Origin: Micrococcales bacterium
GTDB lineage: Bacteria > Actinomycetota > Actinomycetes > Actinomycetales > Cellulomonadaceae
Direction: 5' to 3'
Length of the DNA: 64,000 bases
Assembly: GCA_009785115.1 (NCBI GenBank)
Contig: WQWY01000007.1
Coordinates: 1-64,000, forward strand
In this document: positions 30,131 to 39,490 of the stretch, piece after piece
Numbering within the stretch: the stretch's first letter is position 1
Layout of the letters: the number at the start of each line of letters is the position of its first letter
Made by a program: the position numbers and the translations under genes
The notes under the pieces: generated by a model
Database searches by the model: none
The model's input: the letters and a program-made list of their open reading frames with translations, nothing else
What the model was told of the DNA's origin: nothing

Positions 30131-32839
30131 GTGGCCACGTACGTCAAGGACTTCAGCGAGGGTGACAGGGACCAGAAGGACCTGCTCGGCGGGAAGGGGG
30201 CCAACCTCGCCGAGATGACCCGCCTGGGCCTGCCCGTACCGCCAGGGTTCACCGTCACGACCGAGGCGTGCCGGGCCTACATGACCACCGGCGAGGTCCC
30301 TCTCGAGCTGCCGTCCGAGATCGACGGCGCGGTGCGGCGTCTGGAGGCCGCGATGGGCCGCCGGCTGGGTGCGTCGGACGACCCCTTGCTGGTCTCGGTG
30401 CGCTCCGGTGCGAAGTTCTCGATGCCCGGCATGATGGAGACGGTCCTCAACGTCGGCCTGAACGACACGTCCGTCGTCGGGCTCGCCCAGACCTCCGGCG
30501 ACGAGCGGTACGCCTGGGACTCCTACCGGCGGCTGGTCCAGATGTTCGGGCGCACCGTGCTCGGCATCGAGGGCGACCTGTTCTCCGCCGCGCTGGAGAA
30601 GGCCAAGAGCGACCGTGGCATCACCGTCGACACCGACCTGGACGCCGAGGCGCTGCGCGCGCTGGTCGCCACCTTCAAGGCCATCGTGACGGCGCACACG
30701 GGCCGGGACTTCCCCCAGGACCCCCGCGAACAGCTGACCCTGGCCGTCGTCGCGGTCTTCAACTCCTGGAACACCGAGCGGGCCCGCCTGTACCGGCGTC
30801 GCGAGCGCATCGCTGACGACCTGGGCACCGCCGTCAACGTCCAGACGATGGTCTTCGGCAACCTCGGTGACGACTCGGGCACCGGGGTGGCGTTCACCCG
30901 CGACCCCGCTACCGGCAAGACCGGCGACTACGGCGACTACCTGGTCAACGCCCAGGGCGAGGACGTCGTCGCGGGCATCCGCAACACCTTGTCGCTGCAC
31001 GACATGGAGCAGATCGACAAGGCCGCTCACGACGAGCTGAGCCGCATCATGAACCAGCTCGAGACGCACTACCGCGACCTGTGCGACATCGAGTTCACCG
31101 TCGAGCGCGGCAGGCTGTGGATGCTGCAGACCCGGGTGGGCAAGCGCACCGCGCCCGCCGCGTTCCGGATCGCCACGCAGCTGGTGGACGAGGGCCTCAT
31201 CGACATGGACGAGGCGCTGTCCCGCGTCTCTGGCGCCCAGCTGTCCCAGCTGCTGTTCCCGCAGTTCGTGCCCGGGGCCGACACGACGCTGCTGACCAAG
31301 GCCATGGCCGCCTCCCCCGGTGCCGCCGTCGGCGCCGCGGTGTTCGACCCGGAGACCGCCCAGGAGTGGGCCGCGACCGGCAAGGACGTGATCCTGGTGC
31401 GCCGGGAGACCAACCCTGACGACCTGGGCGGCATGATCGCCGCGGTCGGCATCCTCACCGCGCGCGGCGGCAAGACGTCGCACGCCGCGGTCGTGGCCCG
31501 GGGCATGGGCACCACCGCGGTCGTCGGCGCCGAGGAGCTCGTGATCGACGCGGCGGCCAAGACGATGGTCTGCAAGGGTCGCACGATCGCGGAGGGCGAC
31601 ACGATCGCGATCGACGGCGGCACCGGCGAGGTGTTCCTCGGCGACGTGCCGGTACACCCCTCCCCGGTGGCGACCTATCTGGAAGAGGGTCTGGACGCGG
31701 CGCTCGCCCACGCTGACGACGAGGACGAGGCCGAGCTGGTGAAGGCGGTGGACCGTCTCCTCACCCACGCCGACGGGGCCCGTCGCCTGCGGGTGCGGGC
31801 CAACGCCGACAACGCCGAGGACGCCACCCGCGCCCGTCGGCTCGGCGCCCAGGGCATCGGGCTGTGCCGCACCGAGCACATGTTCCTCGGTGACCGCCGG
31901 GTGCTGATCGAGCGGCTGATCCTGGCCGACTCCGACGAGCAGAAGCAGGCCTCTCTGGACGCTCTGCTGCCGCTGCAGCGCGGAGACTTCGTCGAGCTGC
32001 TCGAGGCGATGGACTCGCTGCCCACGACGATCCGCCTGCTGGACCCGCCGCTGCACGAGTTCTTGCCCGAGCTGACGGCCTTGTCGGTCAAGGTGGCGCT
32101 CGCCAAGGCCGCCGGTCAGGTGGACCCCGAGGACGTGAGGCTGCTCGCCGCTGTCGAGCGCATGCACGAGGCCAACCCGATGCTGGGCCTGCGCGGCGTG
32201 CGTCTCGGCCTGGTGGTGCCTGGCCTGTACGAGCTGCAGATCCGTGCGATCTGCGAGGCCACGGCCGACCGTCTGGCCGCTGGCGGGAACCCGCGCGCGG
32301 AGATCATGGTGCCGCTCATCGGCTCGGTGGCGGAGATGAGCCTGGTGCGCGACTCTGCCGTCCAGATCATGGCGGAGGTCAGCAAGGAGCGCGGCGTGAC
32401 CATCGACATGCCGGTCGGCTGCATGATCGAGCTGCCGCGCGCCGCGCTCACCGCCGGGGAGATCGCACGCGAGTCGCAGTTCTTCTCCTTCGGCACCAAC
32501 GACCTGACCCAGACCGCCTGGGGCTTCTCGCGCGACGACGTGGAGGGCTCGTTCTTCGGCCAGTACCAGGAGGCCGGGATCTTGTCGGTATCGCCGTTCG
32601 AGACGGTCGACCCCGAGGGCGTGGGCCGCCTGGTCAAGATCGCCTGCACCGAGGGCCGCGCCACCCGCGCCGACCTGCACCTGGGCGTGTGCGGCGAGCA
32701 CGGCGGCGACCCCGAGTCGATCCACTTCTTCCACGAGGCCGGCCTCGACTACGTCTCCTGCTCCCCCTTCCGCGTCCCGGTCGCCCGCCTCGAGGCAGGC
32801 CGCGCCGCCATCACCACCTCCGGCAGCGACTCCCGCTGA
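30131..32839 (+). CDS. ppdK: Pyruvate, phosphate dikinase
   Basis: Interconverts pyruvate, ATP and phosphate with phosphoenolpyruvate, AMP and diphosphate. The 902-residue protein has the N-terminal nucleotide-binding domain (LLGGKGANLAEMTRLGLPVPPGF), the central phosphohistidine domain (GGKTSHAAVVARGMGTTAVV, catalytic His in TSHAA) and the C-terminal PEP/pyruvate barrel (GIGLCRTEHMF and CGEHGGDPESI). Length fits the family. GTG at 30131 has GGAGG six bases upstream. It is monocistronic and ends at a strong hairpin. Confidence 0.97.
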   Translation: MATYVKDFSEGDRDQKDLLGGKGANLAEMTRLGLPVPPGFTVTTEACRAYMTTGEVPLELPSEIDGAVRRLEAAMGRRLGASDDPLLVSVRSGAKFSMPGMMETVLNVGLNDTSVVGLAQTSGDERYAWDSYRRLVQMFGRTVLGIEGDLFSAALEKAKSDRGITVDTDLDAEALRALVATFKAIVTAHTGRDFPQDPREQLTLAVVAVFNSWNTERARLYRRRERIADDLGTAVNVQTMVFGNLGDDSGTGVAFTRDPATGKTGDYGDYLVNAQGEDVVAGIRNTLSLHDMEQIDKAAHDELSRIMNQLETHYRDLCDIEFTVERGRLWMLQTRVGKRTAPAAFRIATQLVDEGLIDMDEALSRVSGAQLSQLLFPQFVPGADTTLLTKAMAASPGAAVGAAVFDPETAQEWAATGKDVILVRRETNPDDLGGMIAAVGILTARGGKTSHAAVVARGMGTTAVVGAEELVIDAAAKTMVCKGRTIAEGDTIAIDGGTGEVFLGDVPVHPSPVATYLEEGLDAALAHADDEDEAELVKAVDRLLTHADGARRLRVRANADNAEDATRARRLGAQGIGLCRTEHMFLGDRRVLIERLILADSDEQKQASLDALLPLQRGDFVELLEAMDSLPTTIRLLDPPLHEFLPELTALSVKVALAKAAGQVDPEDVRLLAAVERMHEANPMLGLRGVRLGLVVPGLYELQIRAICEATADRLAAGGNPRAEIMVPLIGSVAEMSLVRDSAVQIMAEVSKERGVTIDMPVGCMIELPRAALTAGEIARESQFFSFGTNDLTQTAWGFSRDDVEGSFFGQYQEAGILSVSPFETVDPEGVGRLVKIACTEGRATRADLHLGVCGEHGGDPESIHFFHEAGLDYVSCSPFRVPVARLEAGRAAITTSGSDSR

Positions 32840-32844
32840 CCCCC

Positions 32845-32883
32845 GGTGCGGGTCTCGGTGACACGCTCACCGAGACCCGCACC
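32845..32883. terminator. Bidirectional terminator between ppdK and rsmE
   Basis: A perfect 17-base-pair stem with a CACGC loop (arms 32845-32861 and 32867-32883) lies between the convergent ppdK and rsmE genes. Confidence 0.85.
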
Positions 32884-32913
32884 GCACGGTCGCCAACCCT
32901 GCTGAAGCAGCTT

Positions 32914-33672
32914 CTAGGCCCAGCGGCCGAGACGCTGGGCCAGCAGGGCCAGGGCGACGGGGCCGGCGGTGGACGTGCGCAGCACGTGGGGGCCGAGGCG
33001 GACGACGACCGCACCGGCGTCGGTCAGGACGTCGAGCTCGGCGGGGGCGATGCCGCCCTCGGGGCCGACCACGACCACGACCTCACCGGACGTGGGCAGC
33101 GGTGCGTCGGTGAGCAGCACCGGCCCGTCGGCGTCCAGGACCAGCACGGTGCCACCGGCCGCGCGGGTCGTGGTGACCAGCGTGGTCAGGCCGCGCAGGT
33201 CTACCGGCTCGGCGACCGGGGGCACCCAGGCGCGGCGGGACTGCTTGGCGGCCTCGCGTACAGTGCCGAGCCACTGGGCACGGGACTTCGCGGCGCGCTG
33301 TCCTCGCCAGACGACGATCGAGCGCTGGGCCTGCCACGGCACCACCCGGTCGACGCCGACCTCGGTGGCCGCCTCGATGGCGCGCTCGTCGCGGTCACCC
33401 TTGGCGAGCGCCTGGACGAGGACAAGCGCGGGAACCAGAGAGGGCTCGTGGAGGACCCGCACCACGTCGAGCGTCACAGCCTCAGACGTGGCGACGCGCA
33501 CGGTACCGACCAGCCGGGTGCCCACGGTGTCGACCACGTCGACCTGCTCCCCCGGCCCTCGACGCTGTACGACGGCGGCGTGCCGGGCCTCGGCCCCGCG
33601 CAGCACGAAGGTGGCCCCGGCGTCCAGCCCCTCCAGGTCGCCGGGCTCGGTGAGGAAGACCGGGGCGCTCAT
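32914..33672 (-). CDS. rsmE: 16S rRNA (uracil-1498-N3)-methyltransferase
   Basis: SPOUT methyltransferase acting on m3U1498 of 16S rRNA. The 252-residue protein has an N-terminal PUA-like domain (FVLRGAEARHAAVVQRRGPG), then the knotted SAM-binding domain with VVVVGPEGGIAPAEL and VRLGPHVLRTSTAGPVALAL. ATG at 33672 follows the dnaJ stop by ten bases. The order hrcA-dnaJ-rsmE is common in actinobacteria. Confidence 0.96.
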   Translation of the reverse strand: MSAPVFLTEPGDLEGLDAGATFVLRGAEARHAAVVQRRGPGEQVDVVDTVGTRLVGTVRVATSEAVTLDVVRVLHEPSLVPALVLVQALAKGDRDERAIEAATEVGVDRVVPWQAQRSIVVWRGQRAAKSRAQWLGTVREAAKQSRRAWVPPVAEPVDLRGLTTLVTTTRAAGGTVLVLDADGPVLLTDAPLPTSGEVVVVVGPEGGIAPAELDVLTDAGAVVVRLGPHVLRTSTAGPVALALLAQRLGRWA

Positions 33673-33682
33673 CGCGGGGCTC

Positions 33683-34813
33683 TCACCGTCCGGCGAGCTT
33701 GTCGCGCAGCTTGGCGAACACCCCCGGGCTGGACTGGGCCAACCTCGCCTCGGGGCGCTCCTCGCCACGCAGGGTCGCGAGCTGGCGCAACAGGGCTGCC
33801 TGCTGCTCGTCGACCGGGGTGGGCACCTGCACCTCGACGTGCACGTGCAGGTCACCGCGCCCGCCAGAGCGCAGACGGCCCACACCCAGCCCGCGCAGGG
33901 TGATGATCTGACCAGGCTGGGTGCCCGGCCTCAGGTCTACCTCCTGCGGGCCGTCGAGGGTGTCCAGGGTGAGCACGGTGCCCAGGGCGGCCGCGGTCAT
34001 CGGCACGGGGAGCCGGGCGTGCAGGTCGTCGCCGTCACGGGTGAACACGTCGTGGCGGCGCTCACGCACCTCCAGGTACACGTCGGCGGCCGGGCCGCCG
34101 GCAGGGCCGACCTCGCCCTGACCCGCCAGGCGGATCCGCGTGCCGGTCTCCACCCCGGCAGGCACGTCGACCGACAGCGTGCGCCGGGCGCGCACCCGGC
34201 CCTCGGCCAAGCACTCAGGGCACGGGTCGGGGATCACCGTGCCGAACCCGTGGCACGCCGGGCAGGGCTGGCTGGTCATCACCTGACCGAGGAAGGAGCG
34301 CGCCACCCGCTGCACCTGACCGCGGCCGTGGCACACCTCGCAGGTGGTCGGTGACGTGCCCGGGCGGCAGCACGTGCCCGTGCATGTCGGGCACACCACC
34401 GCGGTGTCGATGGGCACCTCGCGGTGCGTGCCGAACACGGCCTCGGACAGGTCGATGTCGAGACGCACCAGCGAGTCCTGACCGCGCCGGGCGCGCGGCA
34501 GCGGCCCGCGCTGCGCACCAGCCCCCGCCGCCGCCCCGAAGAACGTCTCGAAGATGTCCTGGAACCCGAACCCGGCCCCCGAGGCCCCGCCCGGCGACGA
34601 CGGGTCGCCCCCGAGGTCGTACATGCGGCGCTTCTCGGCGTTGCCGAGCACGTCGTAGGCACGGCTGACGTCCTTGAAACGCTCTCCGGCCTCCGGGTCG
34701 TCCCCGGCGACGTCGGGGTGCAGCTCACGGGCCAACTTGCGGTAGGCCTTCTTGATCTGCTCCGGCGTCGCGTCACGAGGGACACCGAGCACGGTGTAGT
34801 AGTCGGTGCTCAC
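33683..34813 (-). CDS. dnaJ: Chaperone DnaJ
   Basis: Hsp40 co-chaperone of DnaK. The 376-residue protein has a J domain (YYTVLGVPRDATPEQIKKAYRKLARELHPD with HPD), a short Gly-rich linker, four CxxC zinc motifs and the C-terminal substrate domains. The first zinc motif reads CPTCTGTCC where the usual form is CxxCxGxG; the four metal Cys pairs remain. The GTG start at 34813 has AAGGAG only four bases upstream. It is in the hrcA operon and is the second DnaJ type of actinobacteria rather than the one beside dnaK. Confidence 0.96.
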   Translation of the reverse strand: MSTDYYTVLGVPRDATPEQIKKAYRKLARELHPDVAGDDPEAGERFKDVSRAYDVLGNAEKRRMYDLGGDPSSPGGASGAGFGFQDIFETFFGAAAGAGAQRGPLPRARRGQDSLVRLDIDLSEAVFGTHREVPIDTAVVCPTCTGTCCRPGTSPTTCEVCHGRGQVQRVARSFLGQVMTSQPCPACHGFGTVIPDPCPECLAEGRVRARRTLSVDVPAGVETGTRIRLAGQGEVGPAGGPAADVYLEVRERRHDVFTRDGDDLHARLPVPMTAAALGTVLTLDTLDGPQEVDLRPGTQPGQIITLRGLGVGRLRSGGRGDLHVHVEVQVPTPVDEQQAALLRQLATLRGEERPEARLAQSSPGVFAKLRDKLAGR

Positions 34814-34851
34814 ACAGCTCCTTCAGTCCTTGTCGACCTGTCTCGACCTGC

Positions 34852-35871
34852 TCAGCCAGCCAGGATGCGTGTCAGATATCGGGCGACGGAACGCACCACG
34901 GCGATCGTGCCGGGGTAGTCCTGGCGCAACGGGCCCAGCGCCCCGACACGGGCCACCGCGGCGCCGTCCCCGTAGCCGCTGGAGACGATCGAGGTCTCGA
35001 CCAGCGGTTCATAGCGGTTCTCCCGACCGATGCGCACCGACACGGCGGTCTCGTCCTCGGCCATCTCGGCGAGCAGCTTGAGCAGGACGACCTGCTCCTC
35101 GAGAGCCTCGAGCACGGGAGAGATCGAGTGCGCGAAGTCTGCCCGGGCCGAGCGGGCCAGGTTCGCCGTCCCTGCCACCACCACGCGCTCCTCGCTCTCC
35201 TGGGAGAGCGTCTCGGCGATGAGGGTGAGCACGGTGCGCACGAGCGCCGGGTCGTCCCCGCCGACCTGCTCGACCAGGTCTTCACGCACCTGGTCCAGGT
35301 CGGCCAGCCGCAACCCCGCCGCGGCGACGTTGAGCCGCAGACGCAGCCGGGCGACCGCCTCGTGGTCCACAGGGTCGGCCAGCTCGAGCGTGCGCTGCTC
35401 GACCCTGCCGGTCGCGGTGATGATGACGACGAGGAGGTGGCGCTCACCCACCCCCACCAGCTCGACGTGCCGCAGCGCCGAGCGACGCAACGACGGGTAC
35501 TGCACCACAGCCACCTGATGGGTCAGCTGGGCGATCAGACGCACCGCGCGGTCCACCACGTCGTCGAGGTCCACCGCACCGGTGAGCAAGGACGCGATGG
35601 CGCGTCTCTCGGCCTGGGACAGCGCGCGCACGTCGGAGAGCCGGTCCACGAAGGTGCGGTACCCCTTGTCCGTGGGCACCCGGCCGGCCGAGGTGTGCGG
35701 CGCGACGATCAGACCAGCCTCTTCCAGGGCTGCCATGTCGTTGCGGATGGTCGCGGGAGACACGCCGAGGTCGTGCCGCTCGGTCAGGGCACGTGACCCC
35801 ACCGGTTCTCTGGTGGCCACGTAGTCCTCGACGATCGCACGCAGCACGTCCAGCCGTCGGTCTTCGCTCAC
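34852..35871 (-). CDS. hrcA: Heat-inducible transcription repressor HrcA
   Basis: Repressor that binds CIRCE operators and silences chaperone genes. The 339-residue protein has an N-terminal winged helix ([41 protein letters not shown]) and the HrcA core with [17 protein letters not shown] at 35871 was chosen because GGGAGGAGG stands five bases upstream; a frame to 36012 is open but unlike the family. A CIRCE element lies 47 bases upstream, so it is autoregulated together with dnaJ. Confidence 0.97.
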   Translation of the reverse strand: MSEDRRLDVLRAIVEDYVATREPVGSRALTERHDLGVSPATIRNDMAALEEAGLIVAPHTSAGRVPTDKGYRTFVDRLSDVRALSQAERRAIASLLTGAVDLDDVVDRAVRLIAQLTHQVAVVQYPSLRRSALRHVELVGVGERHLLVVIITATGRVEQRTLELADPVDHEAVARLRLRLNVAAAGLRLADLDQVREDLVEQVGGDDPALVRTVLTLIAETLSQESEERVVVAGTANLARSARADFAHSISPVLEALEEQVVLLKLLAEMAEDETAVSVRIGRENRYEPLVETSIVSSGYGDGAAVARVGALGPLRQDYPGTIAVVRSVARYLTRILAG

Positions 35872-35917
35872 GGAGCCCTCCTCCCGGTCTCGCCTCGAGC
35901 AGCAGTCACGCCGCGGG

Positions 35918-35944
35918 GTAGCACTCGCGCACGTCGAGTGCCAA
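35918..35944 (-). promoter_or_regulatory. CIRCE operator
   Basis: GTAGCACTC, nine bases, GAGTGCCAA: 16 of 18 positions match the CIRCE consensus TTAGCACTC-N9-GAGTGCTAA. Located 47 bases before hrcA; target of HrcA. Confidence 0.93.
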
Positions 35945-36061
35945 TCGTACGCACTCTGGCGCGGAACGTCCGGTGCACCCCGTCGTCGGTGCGCAGAGAG
36001 AGTCTCGACCATTCCCCTCGAGGTGCGAGCACCCGCGGGGAGACGGCTCTACGCTCGTGCG

Positions 36062-36919
36062 GTGACCACCGACCGCTACGGCTCCGACGTGCTCGCCACC
36101 GGGCCCTCGGCCCACCACCGCCCAGCACCGACCGCCCGCCCCCTCCCGGCCGACCGGGGCCTGGTGGTCGAGGACGTGACCACCGGCTGGGTCGGCGCTG
36201 TGGTGCGCGTCGAGAAGTCTGGCGGTCAGCACGTCGTGGAGCTCGAGGATCGCCACGGCCGCACACGCACCTTCGAGCTGGGTGCGGGTTTCTGGGTGGA
36301 CGGCGAGCCCGTGGTGCTCGTCCCGCCCACCTCGACGACAGCCCCGACGAGACCCGCGCGGACCGCCTCTGGCTCTCGCGCTGTCGCGAACGCTCCCGCA
36401 CGCGTGGCCCGGGCCTCGCGCCTCTGGGTCGAGGGTCGCCACGACGCCGAGCTGGTCGAGCACGTCTGGGGCGACGACCTACGTGTCGAGGGCGTCGTGG
36501 TCGAACCGCTCGACGGGGCGGACAACCTGCCCGACGCCGTGCGGGCGTTCGCACCCGGGCCTGGGCGGCGGCTGGGGGTGCTGCTCGACCACCTGGTACC
36601 CGGGTCGAAGGAGAGCAGGCTGGCCGCCGAGGCCGTGCGTGCCGCACCAGCGGGCACGGTGCTGGTGCTCGGTCACCCCTGGGTCGACGTCTGGCAGGCG
36701 GTACGGCCGCAGCGTCTCGGCCTGGACTCCTGGCCCCAGATACCTCGAGGCACCGAGTGGAAGGTGGGGGTGCTGCGCGCGCTGGGATGGCCCGCTGAGA
36801 ACCCCTCGGACGTCGCCCGGGCCTGGGCGCGCATCCTGCGACAGGTGCGCACCTACGCCGACCTCGACCCGGCTCTGCTCGGCCGCGTCGAAGAGCTGAT
36901 CGACTTCGTCACCGCCTGA
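36062..36919 (+). CDS. DUF3097 family protein
   Basis: A 285-residue soluble protein. The N-terminal half has small beta strands (RGLVVEDVTTGWVGAVVRVE); the second half (ASRLWVEGRHDAELVEHVWGDDLR) resembles a Toprim-like fold and matches what I know of the actinobacterial DUF3097 family, whose function is not established. GTG at 36062 (MTTDRYGSDVLA) fits the usual N-terminus; TACGCT ends six bases upstream, suggesting a leaderless mRNA. GTG at 36023 is the alternative. It diverges from hrcA. Confidence 0.82.
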   Translation: MTTDRYGSDVLATGPSAHHRPAPTARPLPADRGLVVEDVTTGWVGAVVRVEKSGGQHVVELEDRHGRTRTFELGAGFWVDGEPVVLVPPTSTTAPTRPARTASGSRAVANAPARVARASRLWVEGRHDAELVEHVWGDDLRVEGVVVEPLDGADNLPDAVRAFAPGPGRRLGVLLDHLVPGSKESRLAAEAVRAAPAGTVLVLGHPWVDVWQAVRPQRLGLDSWPQIPRGTEWKVGVLRALGWPAENPSDVARAWARILRQVRTYADLDPALLGRVEELIDFVTA

Positions 36920-36930
36920 ACGGGAGCCCC

Positions 36931-37800
36931 ATGGCCACGCCGCTGCCACCAGACGACCCCGACCAGCCTGAGACCACGCCGTCTCCGGACGCCAGTCTCT
37001 CCTCCGACCCGGCCCCCGCGCCGGTGGACCCGTCGTCCTTCCCAGGTCTGGACGACCTGGCGACGTCGCGGACCGAGACCTCGGCCGGGGTGTCGCCCGT
37101 GGAACCCTTCCGCCTCGGCTGGCAGGCGTTCACCAGCGCACCCGACGTCCTCGTCGGGGCGATCCTGGTGTGGGGTCTGGCGTTCGTCCCGGTCGGGGTG
37201 GTCGGGGCTGCGCTCATCGGGCTGCTCGACGTCAACGTCAGGCCGGACGTCTTCAGCACCGGGGTCGCCGGGTGGCGCTCCACGGTGCTGGTCGCCCTCG
37301 TCGCGCTGGTCTGGGGCCTGGTGCAGGCAGCGTTCGCACGTGCCGCGCTCGGCATGACCCGTGGGGACCTGCCGGCGTTCGCGAGCCTCTTCCGGCTCGC
37401 TCACGCCGGGCCTGCCCTGGCGGTGTCCGCGATCTTCGCGGTGGCCGTCCTGGTGCTGCTCCTGATCCCTCTCGTCGGGTGGCCGCTCGTGCTGGTCGCC
37501 GGCCTGCTGGCCCTGTTCGCCCACCACGCCGTGATCGCCGACCAGGCCCGACCGGTCGACGCGATCTGGACCAGCGTGCGCCTCGTCACCGACAACAGCC
37601 ACGTCCGCACCGTGGTGGTCTTCTTCCTCATCACTCTCGCGCTGCTCGCCGCGACAGTGCTGACCTGCGGTATCGCGTTCATCGTCGTCGGGCCGTGGGT
37701 GCTGGTGTCGACGGCCTACCTGTTCGCGCGCCTGAGAGGCCAGCCGCTGGTCGTCCTGACCTCGCCGGAGGAGGACGAGGACGACGAGGACCTTCTCTGA
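36931..37800 (+). CDS. Integral membrane protein, unknown function
   Basis: A 289-residue protein with a disordered acidic Pro/Ser-rich N-terminus (about 60 residues), five or six membrane segments (about 75-100, 115-140, 160-215, 230-260) and an acidic tail EEDEDDEDLL. The pattern PVEPFRLGWQAFTS...DVLVGAILVWG resembles the tandem-membrane proteins at 38489-39409, which also starts with a Pro-rich leader. GGGAG stands four bases before ATG. It follows the DUF3097 gene by 11 bases and ends before a strong hairpin. Confidence 0.75.
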   Translation: MATPLPPDDPDQPETTPSPDASLSSDPAPAPVDPSSFPGLDDLATSRTETSAGVSPVEPFRLGWQAFTSAPDVLVGAILVWGLAFVPVGVVGAALIGLLDVNVRPDVFSTGVAGWRSTVLVALVALVWGLVQAAFARAALGMTRGDLPAFASLFRLAHAGPALAVSAIFAVAVLVLLLIPLVGWPLVLVAGLLALFAHHAVIADQARPVDAIWTSVRLVTDNSHVRTVVVFFLITLALLAATVLTCGIAFIVVGPWVLVSTAYLFARLRGQPLVVLTSPEEDEDDEDLL

Positions 37801-37850
37801 CACCTCTCCTCGCGAGGTTGAGAGACAGATGCACGTGACGGGACAGGTAC

Positions 37851-37903
37851 GACGTCGAAGGCCCCGACCCACCCGGTGAGGTGGTGTCGAGGCCTTCGGC
37901 GTC
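37851..37903. terminator. Bidirectional terminator
   Basis: Arms 37851-37868 and 37886-37903 form an 18-bp stem (two G-U pairs depending on strand) with a smaller stem inside the loop, between convergent genes ending at 37800 and 37917. Confidence 0.8.
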
Positions 37904-37916
37904 GGCGCGGTGCGTC

Positions 37917-38339
37917 TTACTTCACCAGGCGCCAGTTGATCGGGTAGCGGTACAGCTGGCCCTTGTTCGCCGCCATCCCCGCGATGACGCAGAAGACCAC
38001 GTTCGCGATCCACACGAGGGGATACAGGAAGGCCCCGATCGCGACGAAGACGAGGATCCAGCACGCCACGTAGGCGATCGTGACGAGGATCTGGAAGTTC
38101 AGCGCCTCCGTGGCCTGGTCGCGGATGAAGGCACCCTTGTCCTTCTGGATCGCCCAGATGATGACGGTGACGATGATGCCGAGGATGCCGGCGAGGTGGA
38201 CGAGCATCCCCCAGGTGCGCTGCTCAGGCTCAGACAGCTGCGCCGGCGGAGCGGGCGGGCCGTACGCGCCAGCAGGAGGCTGACCGTCGCCCTGGGGCGG
38301 CGGGACGGAAGACGGGTCGTAGGGAGGAGGTGTGGTCAT
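37917..38339 (-). CDS. DUF4870-type small membrane protein
   Basis: A 140-residue protein with a Pro-rich N-terminus (about 38 residues), then three membrane segments. EQRTWGMLVHLAGILG, KDKGAFIRDQATEALNFQI and YRYPINWRLVK are the recognisable DUF4870 features. Function unknown. AGAAGGAA stands five bases before ATG. It is followed on the same strand by nothing; the larger Pro-rich membrane protein gene lies 149 bases upstream with a hairpin between. Confidence 0.85.
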   Translation of the reverse strand: MTTPPPYDPSSVPPPQGDGQPPAGAYGPPAPPAQLSEPEQRTWGMLVHLAGILGIIVTVIIWAIQKDKGAFIRDQATEALNFQILVTIAYVACWILVFVAIGAFLYPLVWIANVVFCVIAGMAANKGQLYRYPINWRLVK

Positions 38340-38413
38340 GACGCTTCCTTCTGGTGCGATCAGACAGGTTGTGGAGGGGACGACGGCCCGGACGGTCCGG
38401 AGCCACCTTGAGC

Positions 38414-38480
38414 GACCCGGGCGCGGCGGTGTCCTCCGCTCGGTGCGAAGCACCTGGAGGATGCCTCCGCGTCCCGGGTC
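38414..38480 (-). terminator. Hairpin after the Pro-rich membrane protein gene
   Basis: GACCCGGG (38414-38421) pairs with CCCGGGTC (38473-38480), with an inner CCTCC/GGAGG stem. It lies just after the stop of the 38489-39409 gene on the minus strand. Confidence 0.6.
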
Positions 38481-38488
38481 ATGTTCGG

Positions 38489-39409
38489 TCAGGCGGGAGC
38501 CGGGACCGGCTGCTCGCCGATGAGGCGACGGTAGAGGTGCGCGCCGAACAGGTAGGTCAGTGGTGTGGAGACGAGCACACCGACACCGCACGCAAGGCTG
38601 CCTACGAAGTCGATCACGTAGGACAGCAGGATCACCAGGATGGTCGGGCCGACGTTGTTCTTGGCCAGGTCGAAGCTCGCCTTCATGGCCTCGATCGGCC
38701 CGAGCCCCTTGTCGATCACGAACATCACCGTGAAGTAGAAGAAGAACGCGACGAAGAGAGGCCCGACGATCGTGATCACCGAGACGACGGCGATCAGGCT
38801 CACGAGCAGCATCGCGCCGAGGACGCGACCGAAGCCCTCGAACGAGAAGAACATCCCGAAGGTGACCGGCTCCCCTCGGGTGGCGGCGAGCGCGCCACGG
38901 GTCAGCCCCGCGACCATCAAGATCGCCACCACGAAGATGCCGACGCTGAGGAGGAGCCCGCCGAGGCCTACCGCGATCCCTGCCCCGGCAGAGAGGTCGC
39001 CACCGCTACAGCTGTAGCTGCCGTAGTAGTCGTAGCCACAGGTGGACGACCCGGCCGACGCCAGGATGGCGCCGATGAGGACCACGTAGAACAGCACGTA
39101 CACGACGATGATGCCCGCGACGTAGGTCAGCGTCGCGAGGATGAACGGTCCGGCGTTCTTCCACAGCGTGGCCCAGGCCCAGCTGAACGAGCTGCCGACG
39201 TCGACCTGGTTGCTCGGCGCATACGCGGGCTGCCCGTACACGGGCGGCTGAGCGCCCGGGGCTGGCTGCCCGTACGGGGGCGGCGGGTAGGCACCCGGAG
39301 CGGGCGGCGGCGGATACCCGCCCGGTTGCTGCGGCGGCTGCTGCCCGCCAGGCTGCGGCTGGCCCGGCTGCTCAGCGCCCGAGGGCGGCCCGTATGGTGG
39401 CTGACTCAT
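38489..39409 (-). CDS. Pro/Gly-rich integral membrane protein, unknown function
   Basis: A 306-residue protein: a 65-residue Pro/Gly/Tyr-rich leader (GGYPPPPAPGAYPPPPYGQP), then about six membrane segments with an outer Cys-containing loop (CGYDYYGSYSCSGG). The membrane part (FSWAWATLWKNAGPFILATL... and GPIEAMKASFDLAKNN) resembles DUF975-like or related glycerophosphodiester-type membrane domains without catalytic residues. AAAGGAA stands before ATG at 39409. Likely envelope protein; role unknown. Confidence 0.78.
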   Translation of the reverse strand: MSQPPYGPPSGAEQPGQPQPGGQQPPQQPGGYPPPPAPGAYPPPPYGQPAPGAQPPVYGQPAYAPSNQVDVGSSFSWAWATLWKNAGPFILATLTYVAGIIVVYVLFYVVLIGAILASAGSSTCGYDYYGSYSCSGGDLSAGAGIAVGLGGLLLSVGIFVVAILMVAGLTRGALAATRGEPVTFGMFFSFEGFGRVLGAMLLVSLIAVVSVITIVGPLFVAFFFYFTVMFVIDKGLGPIEAMKASFDLAKNNVGPTILVILLSYVIDFVGSLACGVGVLVSTPLTYLFGAHLYRRLIGEQPVPAPA

Positions 39410-39490
39410 CAGTCTTCCTTTGGTGTGCGGGACAGCTGCGCCATCGAACCACCGCACCTGTGGAGGCTCGGTGAAGACGAGGCCGCTCAT

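Noticed and set aside
34420-34480. dnaJ zinc motif CPTCTGTCC as a defect
   Set aside because: The metal-binding Cys pairs are all present; only the Gly after the second Cys pair position varies, so function is probably kept.
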